Below, piece by piece: positions 45,108-57,030 of a stretch of 64,000 bases of DNA (position 1 is its first letter; each line of letters starts with the position of its first letter). A program made the position numbers and the translations under genes. The stretch covers positions 5,208,001-5,272,000 of the forward strand of contig NW_024468909.1 in assembly GCF_011745365.1 (NCBI RefSeq). The letters run 5' to 3'. The notes under the pieces were generated by a model that did not search any database, was not told where the DNA came from, and saw only the letters and a list, made by a program, of their open reading frames with translations. The DNA comes from Cryphonectria parasitica EP155. Taxonomy: Eukaryota; Ascomycota; Sordariomycetes; Diaporthales; Cryphonectriaceae.

Positions 45108-45236
45108 GGATACAAGGGTTCTAAGGCAGCTAGGATGCTAGAGTTCCATACTATGGCATGCTACAAGTAGCATGGTAGGCGCAGCCCATGAGTGAGACGG
45201 GCCTTCCATGCTATCACAGTATGGAGTACCATAGGA
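45108..45236. repeat. patch of short palindromic TAC/GTA motifs
   Basis: Contains GTACTAGGATAC, CATACTATGGCATG, CTACAAGTAGCATGGTAG and GGAGTACCATAGG within 130 bases. Confidence 0.45.
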
Positions 45237-45388
45237 TATTGGAAAATCCAGGGACAGGGCCTCCCTTGAACTCCCTCCTCCACCTTCACTCCACGCCCAT
45301 CCACGCCCAGCCCATCACCAAGCAGCCCAGAAAACAAAATCCAAAGAGCATCTTAGACCCTTTTCCACCAGAAACTTTATTCTGCATT

Positions 45389-45432
45389 TACCATGGTACA
45401 AGCTATCATCATGTACTATGGTGCTTACTACG
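45389..45432. repeat. patch of short palindromic TAC/GTA motifs
   Basis: Contains TTACCATGGTACAAG and ATGTACTATGGTGCTTACTACG. Confidence 0.4.
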
Positions 45433-45713
45433 CCCCCCTTCCCCCACCTTCCTCACCCAGAGACGACGGTCAAGGATAGGTGGCCTCTTGAATGAGAGAG
45501 TGGGAGAGAGACTGGGAGGGACTGAGAGAGGCATTAGCACAAGCATCTCGCGGTCAGAGCCTGGCAGTATATTAACTACGACATCACCTGCTTCGATTTA
45601 TATTGTGATCATACATCCGCATGCAGGGCGAAGTAGGGATCATCGCCAGCATGTGCCTCTTCTCCCGAGACTACCACAAAAGGGTTTGAGACATTCACTC
45701 GACGGGCGGAGCG

Positions 45714-45778
45714 GGTGCAGTAGTACCACAGTCTGGTAACTGTACTCCATATCCTGAACCGTACTACTGCATAGTACA
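45714..45778. repeat. patch of short palindromic TAC/GTA motifs
   Basis: Contains GCAGTAGTACCACAG, GTAACTGTACTCC and CCGTACTACTGCATAGTACAG. Confidence 0.4.
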
Positions 45779-47201
45779 GCCTCACAGGGCCTGAGAGCCC
45801 CCTGTACCCCTCTCCTGCCGTCGCGTGTCAGGTGCCTCTACCTGGACTTGCCAGACAGCAGAGTTGCCCTAGCACGCCTATAGGTAGGTTCCGGCTTCTT
45901 GAACCCATCTGCCCTCTTCCTTAGCCCCGCCTAACTATGTCTATCTAGGTATCTACAGCCCGCAGTTCTTCGTCTTCGTTCCAACGGGCCGAGACATCTA
46001 TCCTTCTGCCTCTCCAATTCTGTCCTCCCTTGCAAAAAAAGAGTTATTGGTTCTGATTTCTCTGCCGCCTCTACTCGACATTTGATTCAGGTCCTAGATT
46101 CGCTATTCGTTCCTATACGGCTCGCCCCGTCCGCGTTGTCTCGATCATTTCCTCTTCGGTCACCTTCGACACAGACTCTGCCGCTTTCCCCCCACCACCC
46201 ATATTAAAGCATAGCGCCTATCACTCTTCGTGTCGCCGGTAGTTGAACGCTCAGACGCTTTTGATCACAACGCAGCTAAGCTGTATCCAGCCACACCGAC
46301 GACCCTGGTACCTGGCACCCAGAAGCTCTAGCTTTTGATACCCGCGACGGCTCTTCTCTTCCGCGTCTCCCTCCCGTCCGAGCTTCAACAACGGGGGCCC
46401 ACAAGTCTTGCCTATTCTTTTGTCTGGCCGGTCCATCTCCTCCTACTCGGCGTTACCTCGTGTCGACCAACCACAAGGGGGCGTCACGCCAGCTTTTGTC
46501 TGTTCTCTCGAGGACCGTCACACTCCACCGGCCTTGCCACCCCCACCATCGATCTCTCTCCCTCTCGCTTTCTCTCCACCCGCTTGCGTCGGTCATCTTC
46601 AGCGAGGGTGTGTTTATACGGGGGGGAAGCTCTTGAATCTTTGTCCTCCTCTTTTGTCAGTACTATGGTATTGCCATGACATAACGGCACAGGCCGACCA
46701 ACCGGACTTACAAGCAGATTCCGGATACAACTGCCGTCCTGAGTGTTACGTCTCTAGCCGCCTACGGCCAGCCTGTGTTGCACCGGCTTGCACACAGCAG
46801 GCTGCCTAAAATTTGCTGCAGCTGCTCCCCCCTCTCGAGGCAGTACTTTATTAAACCCCTGGTCCTCCCCCGGCATCTGGACCAAAGAGCCTCGCTCGTG
46901 GGAACTCTCCGCCGTCTCCACATATCTGTGTGCTGCTGGTCATTGCATCGCTTCGCATCCCAGCGCCGCGTCCCCACCGGCTCGACGAGGGTTTTGATTT
47001 GGTTGCAGCCCTAGCAAGCCTTCAAAAATATCGATCCGTCCCTTTTGAGGAGGGGACCGCCCTAATCTTCTCTCGGGTGCCTTTTCTTACAAACTTTACG
47101 ACCACAATCCCCGACCTTACCGACGTCCTATCGTCCTGAGGGCTCTTGTCAGCCTTCCCTCCTGCTTTGGCCTGCTGACCTGACGCTGCAGCCTGGCTGG
47201 A

Positions 47202-47270
47202 ATGGCAATTGCGCGCCGTAGTGCCTCGTCGTTTCCCGACTCATCCCTTTCACCATGGCACCCGAACTAA
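47202..47270 (+). promoter_or_regulatory. upstream ORF overlapping the Zn2Cys6 start codon
   Basis: An ATG at 47202 opens 22 codons (MAIARRSASSFPDSS at the start) and ends with TAA at 47268-47270, beyond the main ATG at 47255 and in another frame. If it lies in the mature mRNA, ribosomes that use it cannot start at the main ATG. Confidence 0.5.
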
Positions 47271-49607
47271 CAAGTCATCGGCGGACCGGCGCGCCGTCCC
47301 CTGCGCCAACCGTTGACTCCTCGACCTCATCTTCCACCCTATCACACGATGCTCAGAGGCAGAGACGACCCAGGACAAGCAAGCCAAAGGTCAAGACAGG
47401 TTGCAGTAACTGCAAGTTAGTAGCTTCCCGGCGTCCTTCTTCACACGTGTCGTAGTTGTTACCATACATACCGCAGACAGACAGCGCTGATATATGTATT
47501 TTTTTTTTTTTGATTTGCTCATAGGCAGCGGAGGATCAAATGCGACGAGAAACGGCCGGCCTGCTCGAACTGTGTGCGTTCAAAGAAGAACTGCTCCGGC
47601 TATCCACCTCCATCAAGAAGCGCACGGCCGTTCGAGGAAATACCAATCCTCCCCAGACCGAGACCTACGGACGGCTCGGCAGCAACCGCCCCACAAACTA
47701 TTCGGCCTACCCAGTCCATACAGCTTCCCCCCCGACGTGTCGCCAAACAACAGCGACGGAACACGCCACCTCAGGAAAGGCCTTTCGCGCAGCAGCAGCA
47801 CCAGCTGCATCACCAGCAGCAACAACAGCAGCACCACCAGCACCACCAGCAACAGCAGCAACAGCAAAATGCCATTACCCTCTACAGACCGACGACATTC
47901 CCCTTCGCTCAACAGGAAGGCCTCTATTTTCAGTTGTTTCAGTCCCACACTGCGAGCGAGCTGTCGGGCTACTTTGACTCGGTATTCTGGTCACGCCTGG
48001 TCCTGCAGGAATGCCATTCTGCAGTAGCAATCCGTCATGCCGTGGTGGCACTGGGCGCGCTATACAAGACTCTAGAAAAGAATTCCGAATCACCTCCCAC
48101 TTCGCCACGGCCTGGTGTCGACTATGTTGACAGTGCATATCGTCATTGGGAGGTGGCGGTAAGATCATATTCCAGCGCGTGCACATCACTGGTCGGTGTC
48201 GCCGGTTCAGACAACAGCGCAAACAGGACGCGGCTCATGGCCAGTGTCTTGCTGGCCTGTTTTGACTCGTTTATTGGTGACCACAAGCAGGCGATCAAGC
48301 AGATTCAGACCGGCCTGAGCCTTCTGGAACAGTTGCGCGCACAGAGACGCCGCGCATTCATGGCACATCCAGAAGAGCCCGTGGAAGACGAGATTATCCA
48401 GATGTTCACACGACTGGCGATCCAGGCAAAGTCGTATGATATGGCCTTCCACTTTCCTAAGCCATATGTCGTACGGCTGATCCAGCCATCGACGGACCCG
48501 TCTTCCCCCCAGTCCGATGGAGGGTCCCCTGTGTCCCTGCATCAAGACCCGATTCCTGATCGCTTCGCATCCCTGCACGAGGCGCGAATCGCCTGGGACA
48601 CGCTCTGTGAGAGGATGTTCAGATTCACCGAAACCCTCTTCTCCACCGCAAGCCAAAACGGACCCATGGGCATCTTGCCCGCTACTTTGCACCAGTACGG
48701 TCTAGGATTTCGGGGCCAGATTGAGTCCTGGTCCCAGGCGTTTGACCACATCCTCACCACGAGGTCTGCACCTGGCGTGATCAGCCAAGAGAAGGCCGCG
48801 ATAGCGGTCCTCAAGATGTCCCAGCTGATGGGACAAGTGCTCTTCTCGATGACGTTCAGCGACAGCGAAGGCCATTTCGACAAGTTTGAGCCTCAGTTCC
48901 AGAAGATCGTTGACCTTGGACGCGAGGTTGTGGGCGATCAAGAACGTCGGGCGGCTGAAAAACGGTGTCCTGATCCCCGAACATGCCGACATTTCACGAA
49001 GCATGTGGCAGATATCTTTGGTGGACATGAGTATACGGCAACTCACATCAAGCCCAGCTTCAGCGCAGATATGGGGATCGTCCCGCCACTCTACGTCGTG
49101 GCGACAAAATGCCGCAACCCGCTCATCAGGCGACAGGCGATCCAGCTGCTCAGGAGCAGCTCGAGGAGGGAGGCCATGTGGGATAGCGAGCTCACAGCGC
49201 GCATCGGCTCCTGGATTATGGACATCGAGGAAGAAGAAGACCTGGAGGCATTGACTCCAGGCCGCAGCTCGCTAGGCTCATTCTCAGATGCGAGCGGCCG
49301 GTCTCCGCTCACTGCTTATACGAGCGGTGGCAGCCCTCGGCCCCATTCTAGTTATTCAAACGGCTCCGTCGAATTCGGCAACAACCTAGGGCCCGGTGGC
49401 AATGCGAAGTGGGATGCCCGACGAGGATCCACCGTCAGCCAGGCCAATAGAGTACAGCAAAAGGTTGTCCCCCACGACAAGCGGGTCATGGTCATGGCGG
49501 TCGAGTTCAACCTGCGGGAGCATAACGCAGTTCTGCAGTGCGGAAGTAGAGGCATCACTGCCGGAACCCCGGATCTGAAGACCCGTGTGACGCAAATCAC
49601 ATGGTGA
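47255..49607 (+). CDS. Zn2Cys6 transcription factor
   Basis: Fungal binuclear zinc cluster regulator, expected in the nucleus. Two exons, 47255-47415 and 47525-49607, give 747 residues. The intron (GTTAGT..CATAG, 109 bases) cuts inside the cluster after the second Cys. The six Cys are at 50, 53, 60, 67, 70 and 77 with spacing 2-6-6-2-6, followed by a basic linker. A Gln/His-rich tract lies near residues 140-165. The rest matches the fungal-specific regulator domain often seen with such clusters (YFDSVFWSRLVLQECHSA, AVVALGALY, DSFIGDHKQAIKQIQTGLSLLEQL). The C-terminal 100 residues are Ser/Gly-rich. The start codon context caccATGg is strong, but an upstream ORF overlaps it. The targets are unknown. 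The decarboxylase gene 2.2 kb downstream is a possible but unproven partner. Confidence 0.93.
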
Positions 49608-51784
49608 TCACTGGACCTCCACCTGGCTTGTGTCTTCATGTTTCTTTTCTTTCTTCCTCTCTCCCTCTCTCTTTTTCCCTTGTGTGGGCAAACACACTAG
49701 GTACCACGTCTTCTTTCAAGGTATACCCCAGTCACGGGGTGAGGGGGGGGGGGGGGGGATATTATACATATATCTAAAACGGAGAATTTTGGGAATCAAT
49801 GTGGCATGGGAAAAGACTTTAAATCGTGGGCATATTCCAGGAAGGTTTGGGACCACTCGCTTTACAAGATTTGTATGCCAATCATGCGCGCGCGCACGCA
49901 GCCTGGCTGGTTTTTGGGGTCGAGGGAAATAGTCTGACTTTCTCTGCGAGGAACAGGCTGGAGCAAGAGGCCGTCGGTCTTTAGAATGCAAAGAGGCAAG
50001 CGAGGGGGGTGGGCAAGGAAATGAATGCATGTACTGACTGGGCGAGCAGTGCTCAGGGTTCCCTTTTCAGCTGGATACATGGTAATGATATTCTAATCGC
50101 CTGTCAGCCTTGAACAATGCGTGTCTCTCTTCCTCTTATCTTTTTACTTGAAGTGCATTGGTAGAGCTTCTCCGGGCTGTTGGCGTCGACCTGAGGTCTC
50201 AAACGATGAGATGTGTGCATAAGGTACTCATGCCAACCCGCGGTTGACTGATGCAGCAGGCCGAGGCGATGGAGACTCTGTTGTCTTCACAAATGAAGCT
50301 GCCAGCAAAGCATACGCCCCGCCTCCCACTCAAGCAGGCCCCCGGTCCTGCTTTCATCTTCCCATCTACACCCTATCCCCTGTCGTCATTCATATTCGTG
50401 GCACATAGCTTGCTGATATTTCAAATTATTCCTTGATGTACCTTTCTTCTTCTTAAATCTCCCCAGGCCCCATTATACCATTTATGTGCACAAGCAACCA
50501 CCTCTTCACAAGCTAAAAGGAGGCAAAACCACCAAAACTGAGAAGGAAAATTATGAATAATTTACCGGGAGAAGGGGCAAAGAAAGAAGAAAAAAAAACC
50601 AAATCTCGCCTTCTCGCTTCCTTTTTCAGCTCTGCGATTTCGGGTGGAGGCGAGCTGGGGGGAGGGAGGGGTGGAAGGCGGCCTGGCTCCGCTCTGTTTC
50701 ATAGTTATTCCCTGTGATGACCATCATCATCCTCGTTGTCGTCGTCATCATCGTCATTGTGCCGTAGCACCTTCCACCTCAGGAGAGAAAGAAAAGCAAT
50801 GATTTGGTGTGTGGACGAGGGGTCTAGTGGCTGCCGGCTCATGGTCAGTCCGAGATGGGGCACTGTGGAAAGAGTACATGGATGCAGGACATGACCAGAA
50901 CTGGGAGGGAAAATTCTTTGGGAAGACGGCATGCGGGCGTGCGTGCTTCAGCCAGTATAGATCTGAGTTCGTTGTGGATGTGATAAGTACATGAAGACTG
51001 CACACAGCGGGGTGCCTTTGTGAATGATGATCTCGTAGTTGGTGGGTTCTGGTATCTAGTTATCTAATTGTGTTCCAAGACCCCAAACATAAATAATCCC
51101 TCGAGTCAGTTGATAGAAAATGCCACCACCTGCTCTACTAATATTACGACTTTGTGCCCAGTCTTAGAATATCCGGTTTGGATGCTCCTGGTTTGAGAGT
51201 TCCCTGTTTGCGCCAGTTCCCGACGTCATGCTCTTTTCGAAGTCGTAATAGAACTTACTTGGTCCTTGCAGAAGCACATCTCTGACCTAGGCAGCTCAAT
51301 TCTACCTGGAAGGTGAAACAGAATGATTCTGGAATATGATTTGTTTTTACCCTTTACTTTTTGATAATTTGTACGTGGCAGCTGTGTCTTGTCCTGCTTC
51401 TGTCAAAAGACATCATCGTCTACTAATATGACTAAGAAGAAGCATAGTTTCTACATGATTGCAATAATGAATGGGAGCTATGTTTTGACTGAGATAATTA
51501 CTTGGACTAATTTCAGGTTGATTCTTCGAGAGGATTCATCTAATTGCCGTGCTGATTTGCTTACTCTGCTAAATTGCTGCATGCTTTTCAAAGCGTTGAG
51601 ACCCACCTCGTCGGACAATGGATATAATCATGGCCGGAACAGGCCTTATAGGATCCGGGGCAGAAACATGCCAGAAATTGCCTATTACGGTAGTAATCCG
51701 GGCCGGAGGACAACCCGTGCACGGAGCTAAGACACGGTCAGTTCGGAGCAAACGAGGGAAATCAACGACGTAGGTTGAGGATAT
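49608..51784. other. intergenic, 2.2 kb
   Basis: A 16-G run lies at 49743-49758. 51050-51780 is AT-richer. No supported gene or RNA. Confidence 0.5.
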
Positions 51785-51790
51785 ATGCAT

Positions 51791-51800
51791 TATATAAATA
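51791..51800 (+). promoter_or_regulatory. TATA box of the decarboxylase gene
   Basis: TATATAAATA, 72 bases before the ATG at 51863. An in-frame ATG at 51785 lies upstream of this box and so is unlikely to be in the mRNA. Confidence 0.6.
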
Positions 51801-51862
51801 CGTCCCAGGCTTTCAAGACATGCTATTCACTCTTCTCTTCAACGCTCCAAACAAAAGAACAA

Positions 51863-52984
51863 ATGCTGCGAAGGCTCCTCCCTCCAAAGCTCTTCCGTCC
51901 AAGAGCACCATTGACCTTTTCCCATCATCAATTACAACAACAACAAGCACTCGGCAACAAGATCAAGACAATGTCGTCCACCACCACCACCACCACCAGC
52001 CCCACCCAACGCCCCATCATCACCCTCGAGGAACACTTCCTCTCCAAAGCAGCGACCAAACACCCGCACCCTCGCAACGCCGACTTCAAAGCCATGCCCG
52101 ACCTGTTTGACCGCTTCACCGAGCTGGGCCCCAAGCGCCTCCAGGACATGGACCAAGGCCAGGTCACGATGCAGGTCATCTCGCACGGGCCGGGCGACCT
52201 CACCGCGGCACAGTGCCGAGCGTGCAACGACCAGCTGGCCGAGGCCGTCCGCGCACACCCGGGCCGGTTCGCAGGGTTCGCCGAGCTGCCGATGGACGAG
52301 CCCGACGAGGCGGCGCGGGAGCTCCGGCGGACGTGCGGGCCCGACGCCGGGGTGCGGTTCGTGGGCGCCCTGGTGGACAGCCACACCGAGTCCGGGCTCT
52401 ACTACGACGGCCCTGCCTTCGACGTCCTGTGGGCCGCCGCCGCGGAGCTCGACGTCCCCATCTACCTCCACCCGACGTGGCCGTCGGCGCAGCTCACAGA
52501 GGCCTACCGCTCCCCGGCCCTGCCCGACGCCGTCACCACGTCCATCCTGGCGTTCGGCTTCGGCTGGCACAGCGACGTCGCCGTGCACGTGTTGCGCCTG
52601 TACGCAGCGGGCGTCTTTGACCGGTTTCCCGGGCTCAAGATCGTCATCGGCCACATGGGCGAGATGATCCCCTTTATGCTGCAGCGCATCCAGCGCACGT
52701 CGGCGCGGTGGGGCCGGGCGAGGTCGTTCCGCGAGGTCTGGGATAGCAACCTCTGGCTGACGACGAGCGGGAACTGGGCGCTGGACCCGCTGGCGTGTAT
52801 CCTGCGGAATACGAAGCGCGATCGGATCATGTATAGCGTGGACTACCCTTTTGCCAGGAGCCCGGATGGGCTGAAGTGGTTGCAGGAGCTGGAAGAGAGC
52901 GGTATGGTCAGCGAGGAAGAGCTGGAGGGCATTCGCTGGAAGAATGCCGCCCGGTTGCTCAAGGTAGATGTGGGCAAGTTGTAG
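51863..52984 (+). CDS. amidohydrolase-family decarboxylase (2,3-dihydroxybenzoate or gamma-resorcylate type)
   Basis: Metal-dependent non-oxidative decarboxylase of the amidohydrolase-2 family, which acts on hydroxybenzoates such as salicylate or 2,3-dihydroxybenzoate; the exact substrate is inferred. One exon; from the ATG at 51863 it has 373 residues. Metal and catalytic motifs are in place: EEH near 55-57, HP in YLHPTW, GHMGE, and SVDYPF. FGFGWHSD and AGVFDRFPGLKIVIGH are family blocks. Residues 1-36 (MLRRLLPPKLFRPRAPLTFS at the start) are basic and lack acidic residues, like a mitochondrial presequence. A second ATG at 51971 (MSSTTTTTT) starts the usual cytosolic form. Which start is used, or whether both are, cannot be told. 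GC at third positions is very high. The antisense frame over the whole gene is a bias shadow. Confidence 0.9.
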   Translation: MLRRLLPPKLFRPRAPLTFSHHQLQQQQALGNKIKTMSSTTTTTTSPTQRPIITLEEHFLSKAATKHPHPRNADFKAMPDLFDRFTELGPKRLQDMDQGQVTMQVISHGPGDLTAAQCRACNDQLAEAVRAHPGRFAGFAELPMDEPDEAARELRRTCGPDAGVRFVGALVDSHTESGLYYDGPAFDVLWAAAAELDVPIYLHPTWPSAQLTEAYRSPALPDAVTTSILAFGFGWHSDVAVHVLRLYAAGVFDRFPGLKIVIGHMGEMIPFMLQRIQRTSARWGRARSFREVWDSNLWLTTSGNWALDPLACILRNTKRDRIMYSVDYPFARSPDGLKWLQELEESGMVSEEELEGIRWKNAARLLKVDVGKL

Positions 52985-54648
52985 GTCGGTATGCAAAGCT
53001 TAAGTGACAGTAGTATGACAGGTATGTAAGTGAACAATCAGAGCTCTCCCCTCTCCATGCAAACGAGATTGTATTTGGGGTCTGTCGGAATATGGCAAGC
53101 AGCTCGAGGTATCAACAGGTAGTTGAAGATCATCATGCTGTTAGCTGTCTACATGAACCATGTCTAGACAGGGAAAAGGAAAGGTTAAAGCAGGTATCGA
53201 AAGTACTAGCATCGTGAAGTGTGGTGGACTGACAGGCTGGGCAGAATCGAGTTGACTTCACTTTGTGGAAGGCTGCTCACAGTGATTATTGCTCCATTAG
53301 ATGTCAACGACGTGCTATCAACAGTGTTTGGTAGCAACATGAGCGATCCGTAGTGATAGAGCGAATATGGCATTGCTCCCACCTCTTCTTATATCAGTAT
53401 ATGGACATTGATTGCCTCGATCTCCATGCTCCAACTCCTGACACAAACCTACAAGCGATGTAGGTGACTAGCCTGAGAAAGGAGAGAAGCAACTTGAGAG
53501 AGGCACACCAAAAGGGCTGGTTGGATTCAGTTATCCTCATCACTTTGCTACAATCATAAGCCATTTTTCGGAGTGGGAGAAAAAGCCGCCAAGGCAAAAA
53601 TGCCTTGCCCTCCCCCTTTTCCCTCCCCTTTCCACAGCCTCTTTCCCGGTCGTCCAGAAGAAAGTAGCCCAACCTCCTGTACAGAAAACTAATAATAACA
53701 ACCACCTAAAAAGCCAAAGACCCCGGATGTACCAGGAAAGACGACTCGATGAGGTGACCGGCACTTCACTAGCCAGTATGCCATTGAGAACCATTTCCTC
53801 ACTCTGCTTTTTTCGCATGCTGGCTTCTCTTCCCTCTTGTGCGTACTTCGTATCGACAGTCAGTAGCGGGGAAAAAGAGAAGGAAGGAAGAGAAGAAGGG
53901 GAGGGGAGGGGGGCGAATGACGTAGGCCGCGAGAGCTGTGGCTATTTCGACCGACTTTTATTCTGACGTGGACAGTGTTCATAGACGATAGGTCTGATGC
54001 CGTTGGATGGTTTCCTAGTGATGCAGGTGAACGGAGACTCCGTATTAGGCGACCACCACGAAGGAAGATCATCCTCATGCAACTACGTCAGTACACATTG
54101 TCCGTAGGCAGAAGAAGCACCACAAGGTTCATTTTACGGAGAGAGTTTCCACAGTACGAGTTGGGTAGAAGGTACACAGACATCTTTGATTTGCCATTCG
54201 TAAAGATGCCGCAAGGCCTTTGAGCGAGTAATATAGCATGAAAAGTATAATAAATTGTACGCTACGGCTCTGGGGGCAAGAAATGGTCGATTTTCTGATG
54301 TTCTCTCGCCAACCCTCTGATAGTATTTTGAAAGTATCTGTCAAATGTCATCTGGATATAGGCCAACTCTCAAAAAGGTTGTGCATGCGCTTGCGCACAA
54401 GAACCAAAAGGACAGAAAATGGTGGATATTCTGAGACGACGTCAGACGCCGGGGTTGAGGTTTCGCTACTAACTGCGACAGCACATTTGTCCGAGAACGC
54501 ACTCTCGACCGTCGTCATCCTGCCTTAACCTCGATGATCTATCTCCCGCTACGACTTCTGGCGGAAGATCGAAAGCAAAGGAGGTGGACGTCATTACTCA
54601 CAAGGATTTGAAGAGACCTAGAATGTAGGACGAAATAGAAAGAGAAAC

Positions 54649-54675
54649 AAAAAAAAAAAAAAAAAAAAAAAAAAA
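54649..54675 (+). repeat. A27 homopolymer
   Basis: A run of 27 A. No target-site duplication or reverse-transcribed body was recognised next to it. Confidence 0.9.
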
Positions 54676-55265
54676 CCAGAAAAGGAGGAAGGAAAGAAAG
54701 GGGTCAGGGGTTGGAGGCACGGGTTCGTGTTTTTTTATTGCTGACCTTTTGATCAAACGTCTTGTCCATAGCAAAAACGCCCCTAGTAAATACGAGGGCT
54801 TCCTACTGGGCTGAAGCCAAATCGAATGGTATGGTTCATACAGCATATCATTCGCGAAAGGCGCATCCATACCAATGAGAGCTGATTGCCAGATGGCAAC
54901 CTCTAAAGAGCAACGTTGCCACGTAAAATAATGGTTAGAGGTTTGCGTCGCCCAAAGACTGGTCTCAAGCGGGGAAAACAGACTCTGAGGGGATTAATCT
55001 CTCAAGCTAGAGAATTGCCCCCAGAACCGCCCGATTTGTCAATAGCCCGAAAAGCCATGGCGGGGAATGATGCGGCGGAGGGGAGAGGATCCGGGTGGCG
55101 AACATGGGATTTTCAGAAATCCCATCATCAATTGCCTCACTTGAGAGATGGCGGCGGCATCCAAGATTTATCGAGGGGCGCAGGCGGGGTTTGAATCAAG
55201 GTGTTTCAGGAGCCTTCAGCTGCTTAGCCAGACTGTGTAGATGGTCTTTGAAACGAGCAAGCCTG

Positions 55266-56153
55266 CTACAAGATGGCACACCACTGGCGAGGCTGCGATC
55301 TCGAGAATAGACCCATAAGCCAGAGATCGAGAGTTCTAGCAACGTCATCGCCTAGTAGGGGACAACCCAGCCCTTTCAGCCTTGTGGACCACGGAGAGAG
55401 GAGCAAAAGAGTCGTCTTTGGAAGAGCGATGATTTCTCCTGGGGGGGGGGGCCTCGGTGGTGTTGGATTGTGCAGTGTGTGTGGCACGGGACGGCTCAGA
55501 TACATAGATGACGGTGTGTTTGTGTCAACACACACCTCGTCAGGGCTTGCCGCGCTTCGACCGCTAGCATTTGATTCATATGGACTATGGCCCTGGTAAG
55601 ACATTGGAACCGATGCGACTGTGGGATGAAGCTTACCTTTGGGTCTCTCCTGCAGGGTCCTTCGTGCATCTAGTGGGTTCAAGACCCCCGATGTAATTGT
55701 GTGTCTAATGTCAGGCAGGATCTGCGCAGCTTCATACTATCGACAAGCTTGTTGATAATCATCTCACGGACCTGGTCAAAATCGTCATGAGCATGCGTAG
55801 TTTCAGTAGCACAGGGTGCCAGTGGGTGCCAGTTCGAACTCCGTCACTCCTTCCACTGTCGTGATGTATTGTAGCGACGACGACGTCAAAACCACTGCGG
55901 TAGGGTCAGAAACTGATACCCTGAAGGGCTGCTCGACGTCAGGCCTGACGTCTTCTAAGCCGGGGGATGGGACAACGGGGAGGTATTGTTTTTGGGTATT
56001 TGGCCACAGGGGGGAGAAGAAGCGAGCACTTACGCAGGTATCATGAGTGGGATGGGGAAGGGAAGGATTGAGGCGAAAACAGAAACCCCTGGCTGGAAGG
56101 GACCCTACGTGCAGACGAGGCCAGGGCAAGGGGGCGCCTTCCTCTGGCCCCAT
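55266..56153 (-). pseudogene. possible decayed gene trace
   Basis: Reading the minus strand, protein-like stretches change frame. VRPDVEQPFRVSVSDPTAVV ends in LAPTGTLCY and a stop. Another frame then carries TTHAHDDFDQVREMIINKLV (ending near 55735), and a third AQILPDIRHTITSGVLNPLD, followed by LQERPKG. A consensus donor GTAAGT (about 56036) and a possible acceptor lie upstream. This could be a frameshifted old gene, a real gene with introns I could not resolve, or chance. The family is not recognised. Confidence 0.22.
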
Positions 56154-57010
56154 CCCCCCCCCCCCGGATTATAACATCCGACCCACTATAATTAGCGAAT
56201 CAGCAGAAGTACAGACAGGAAGCTCCAGTATGACGTAACGAACTACCCTGGAGCCAAAACGGTGGCGCCCGATTGACGTCTGTCGTTTAGTTTCTGACCT
56301 CACTTGTGCCTGGTACAGCTAAGCGAACATTACATGTCTGTCTTCATTCTTTTGTTACACATCGCCTAAGCCCCATTTTTCTATCCAAGCGGATTTTGAT
56401 ACCTCGTCAGAGGTAGTCAGGTATCCACCCCAAGTGTACTATGTACAATGTGTCGTGCATGTTTGGCTCAGTTATGCAAGTGCCAGTCTCGTCATGTCTG
56501 ACAAAGGGGAGGGATGCTCTTTTTGGGAGCGGTTCGCTCGCTCGCCCTTGTCTCGCACCCCTGGACATGAGTGTGTGTCCATAGGGGATCTACGGGTATG
56601 GGTATAGCGTCTGTATATTTCCGACGATCTTCACGATACCTTCGCGGTCTAGATCTTTTTGGATCCAGACTGCCGAGTCAGTTCACTGGGGCCTCAATCT
56701 TGGGCAGTTCTTACCAGAAAGTTCGTTGTCGGTATGGAAATCCAAGGAGATTTCCATCACCCATCCAGTATCCCCCACTGCCAAGTCTGCCAAGTTTTGG
56801 TCGTTACAGGGCGCACAACAAGCAGATGGGAACATCACCCACCCCGAGAGTTGACTCTTTCTCTCATGAGGCGCGCTGCTTGTGGTGTTGACCACGGAGA
56901 GAGGTGTTCCCGAGTGTTATGATACAGAGTTCTCTCAACACCTCATGCGGGTATCAACCTACGTTGGCCATTCAGGGTCGAGGCAGACGACGATCCAAGA
57001 GGGGAATTAC

Positions 57011-57030
57011 ACTCTAGTACAGTACTACCG
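57011..57030. repeat. short palindromic TAC/GTA motif
   Basis: CTCTAGTACAGTACTACCGA, part of the recurring intergenic motif. Confidence 0.35.

Larger units (their letters stand above)
41789..47201. other. gene-poor stretch of 5.4 kb
   Basis: No frame matches a known protein. It has G/A-rich tracts (44238-44275), several patches of the TAC/GTA motif between 45100 and 45780, and from about 45950 to 47200 a pyrimidine-rich, ATG-poor stretch that is probably promoter and a long leader for the Zn2Cys6 gene. Confidence 0.45.

Noticed and set aside
51932..52996. A 354-codon open frame antisense to the decarboxylase
   Set aside because: Shadow of strong G/C third-position bias; the sense strand has all family motifs.
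55588..55632. A 44-base intron on the minus strand within the decayed-looking trace
   Set aside because: Splicing it would bring an immediate stop in frame, while reading through stays open.
55660..55695. GGGTTCAAGACCC, a B-box-like sequence
   Set aside because: No acceptor stem, A box or anticodon arm can be built around it, so it is not a tRNA.
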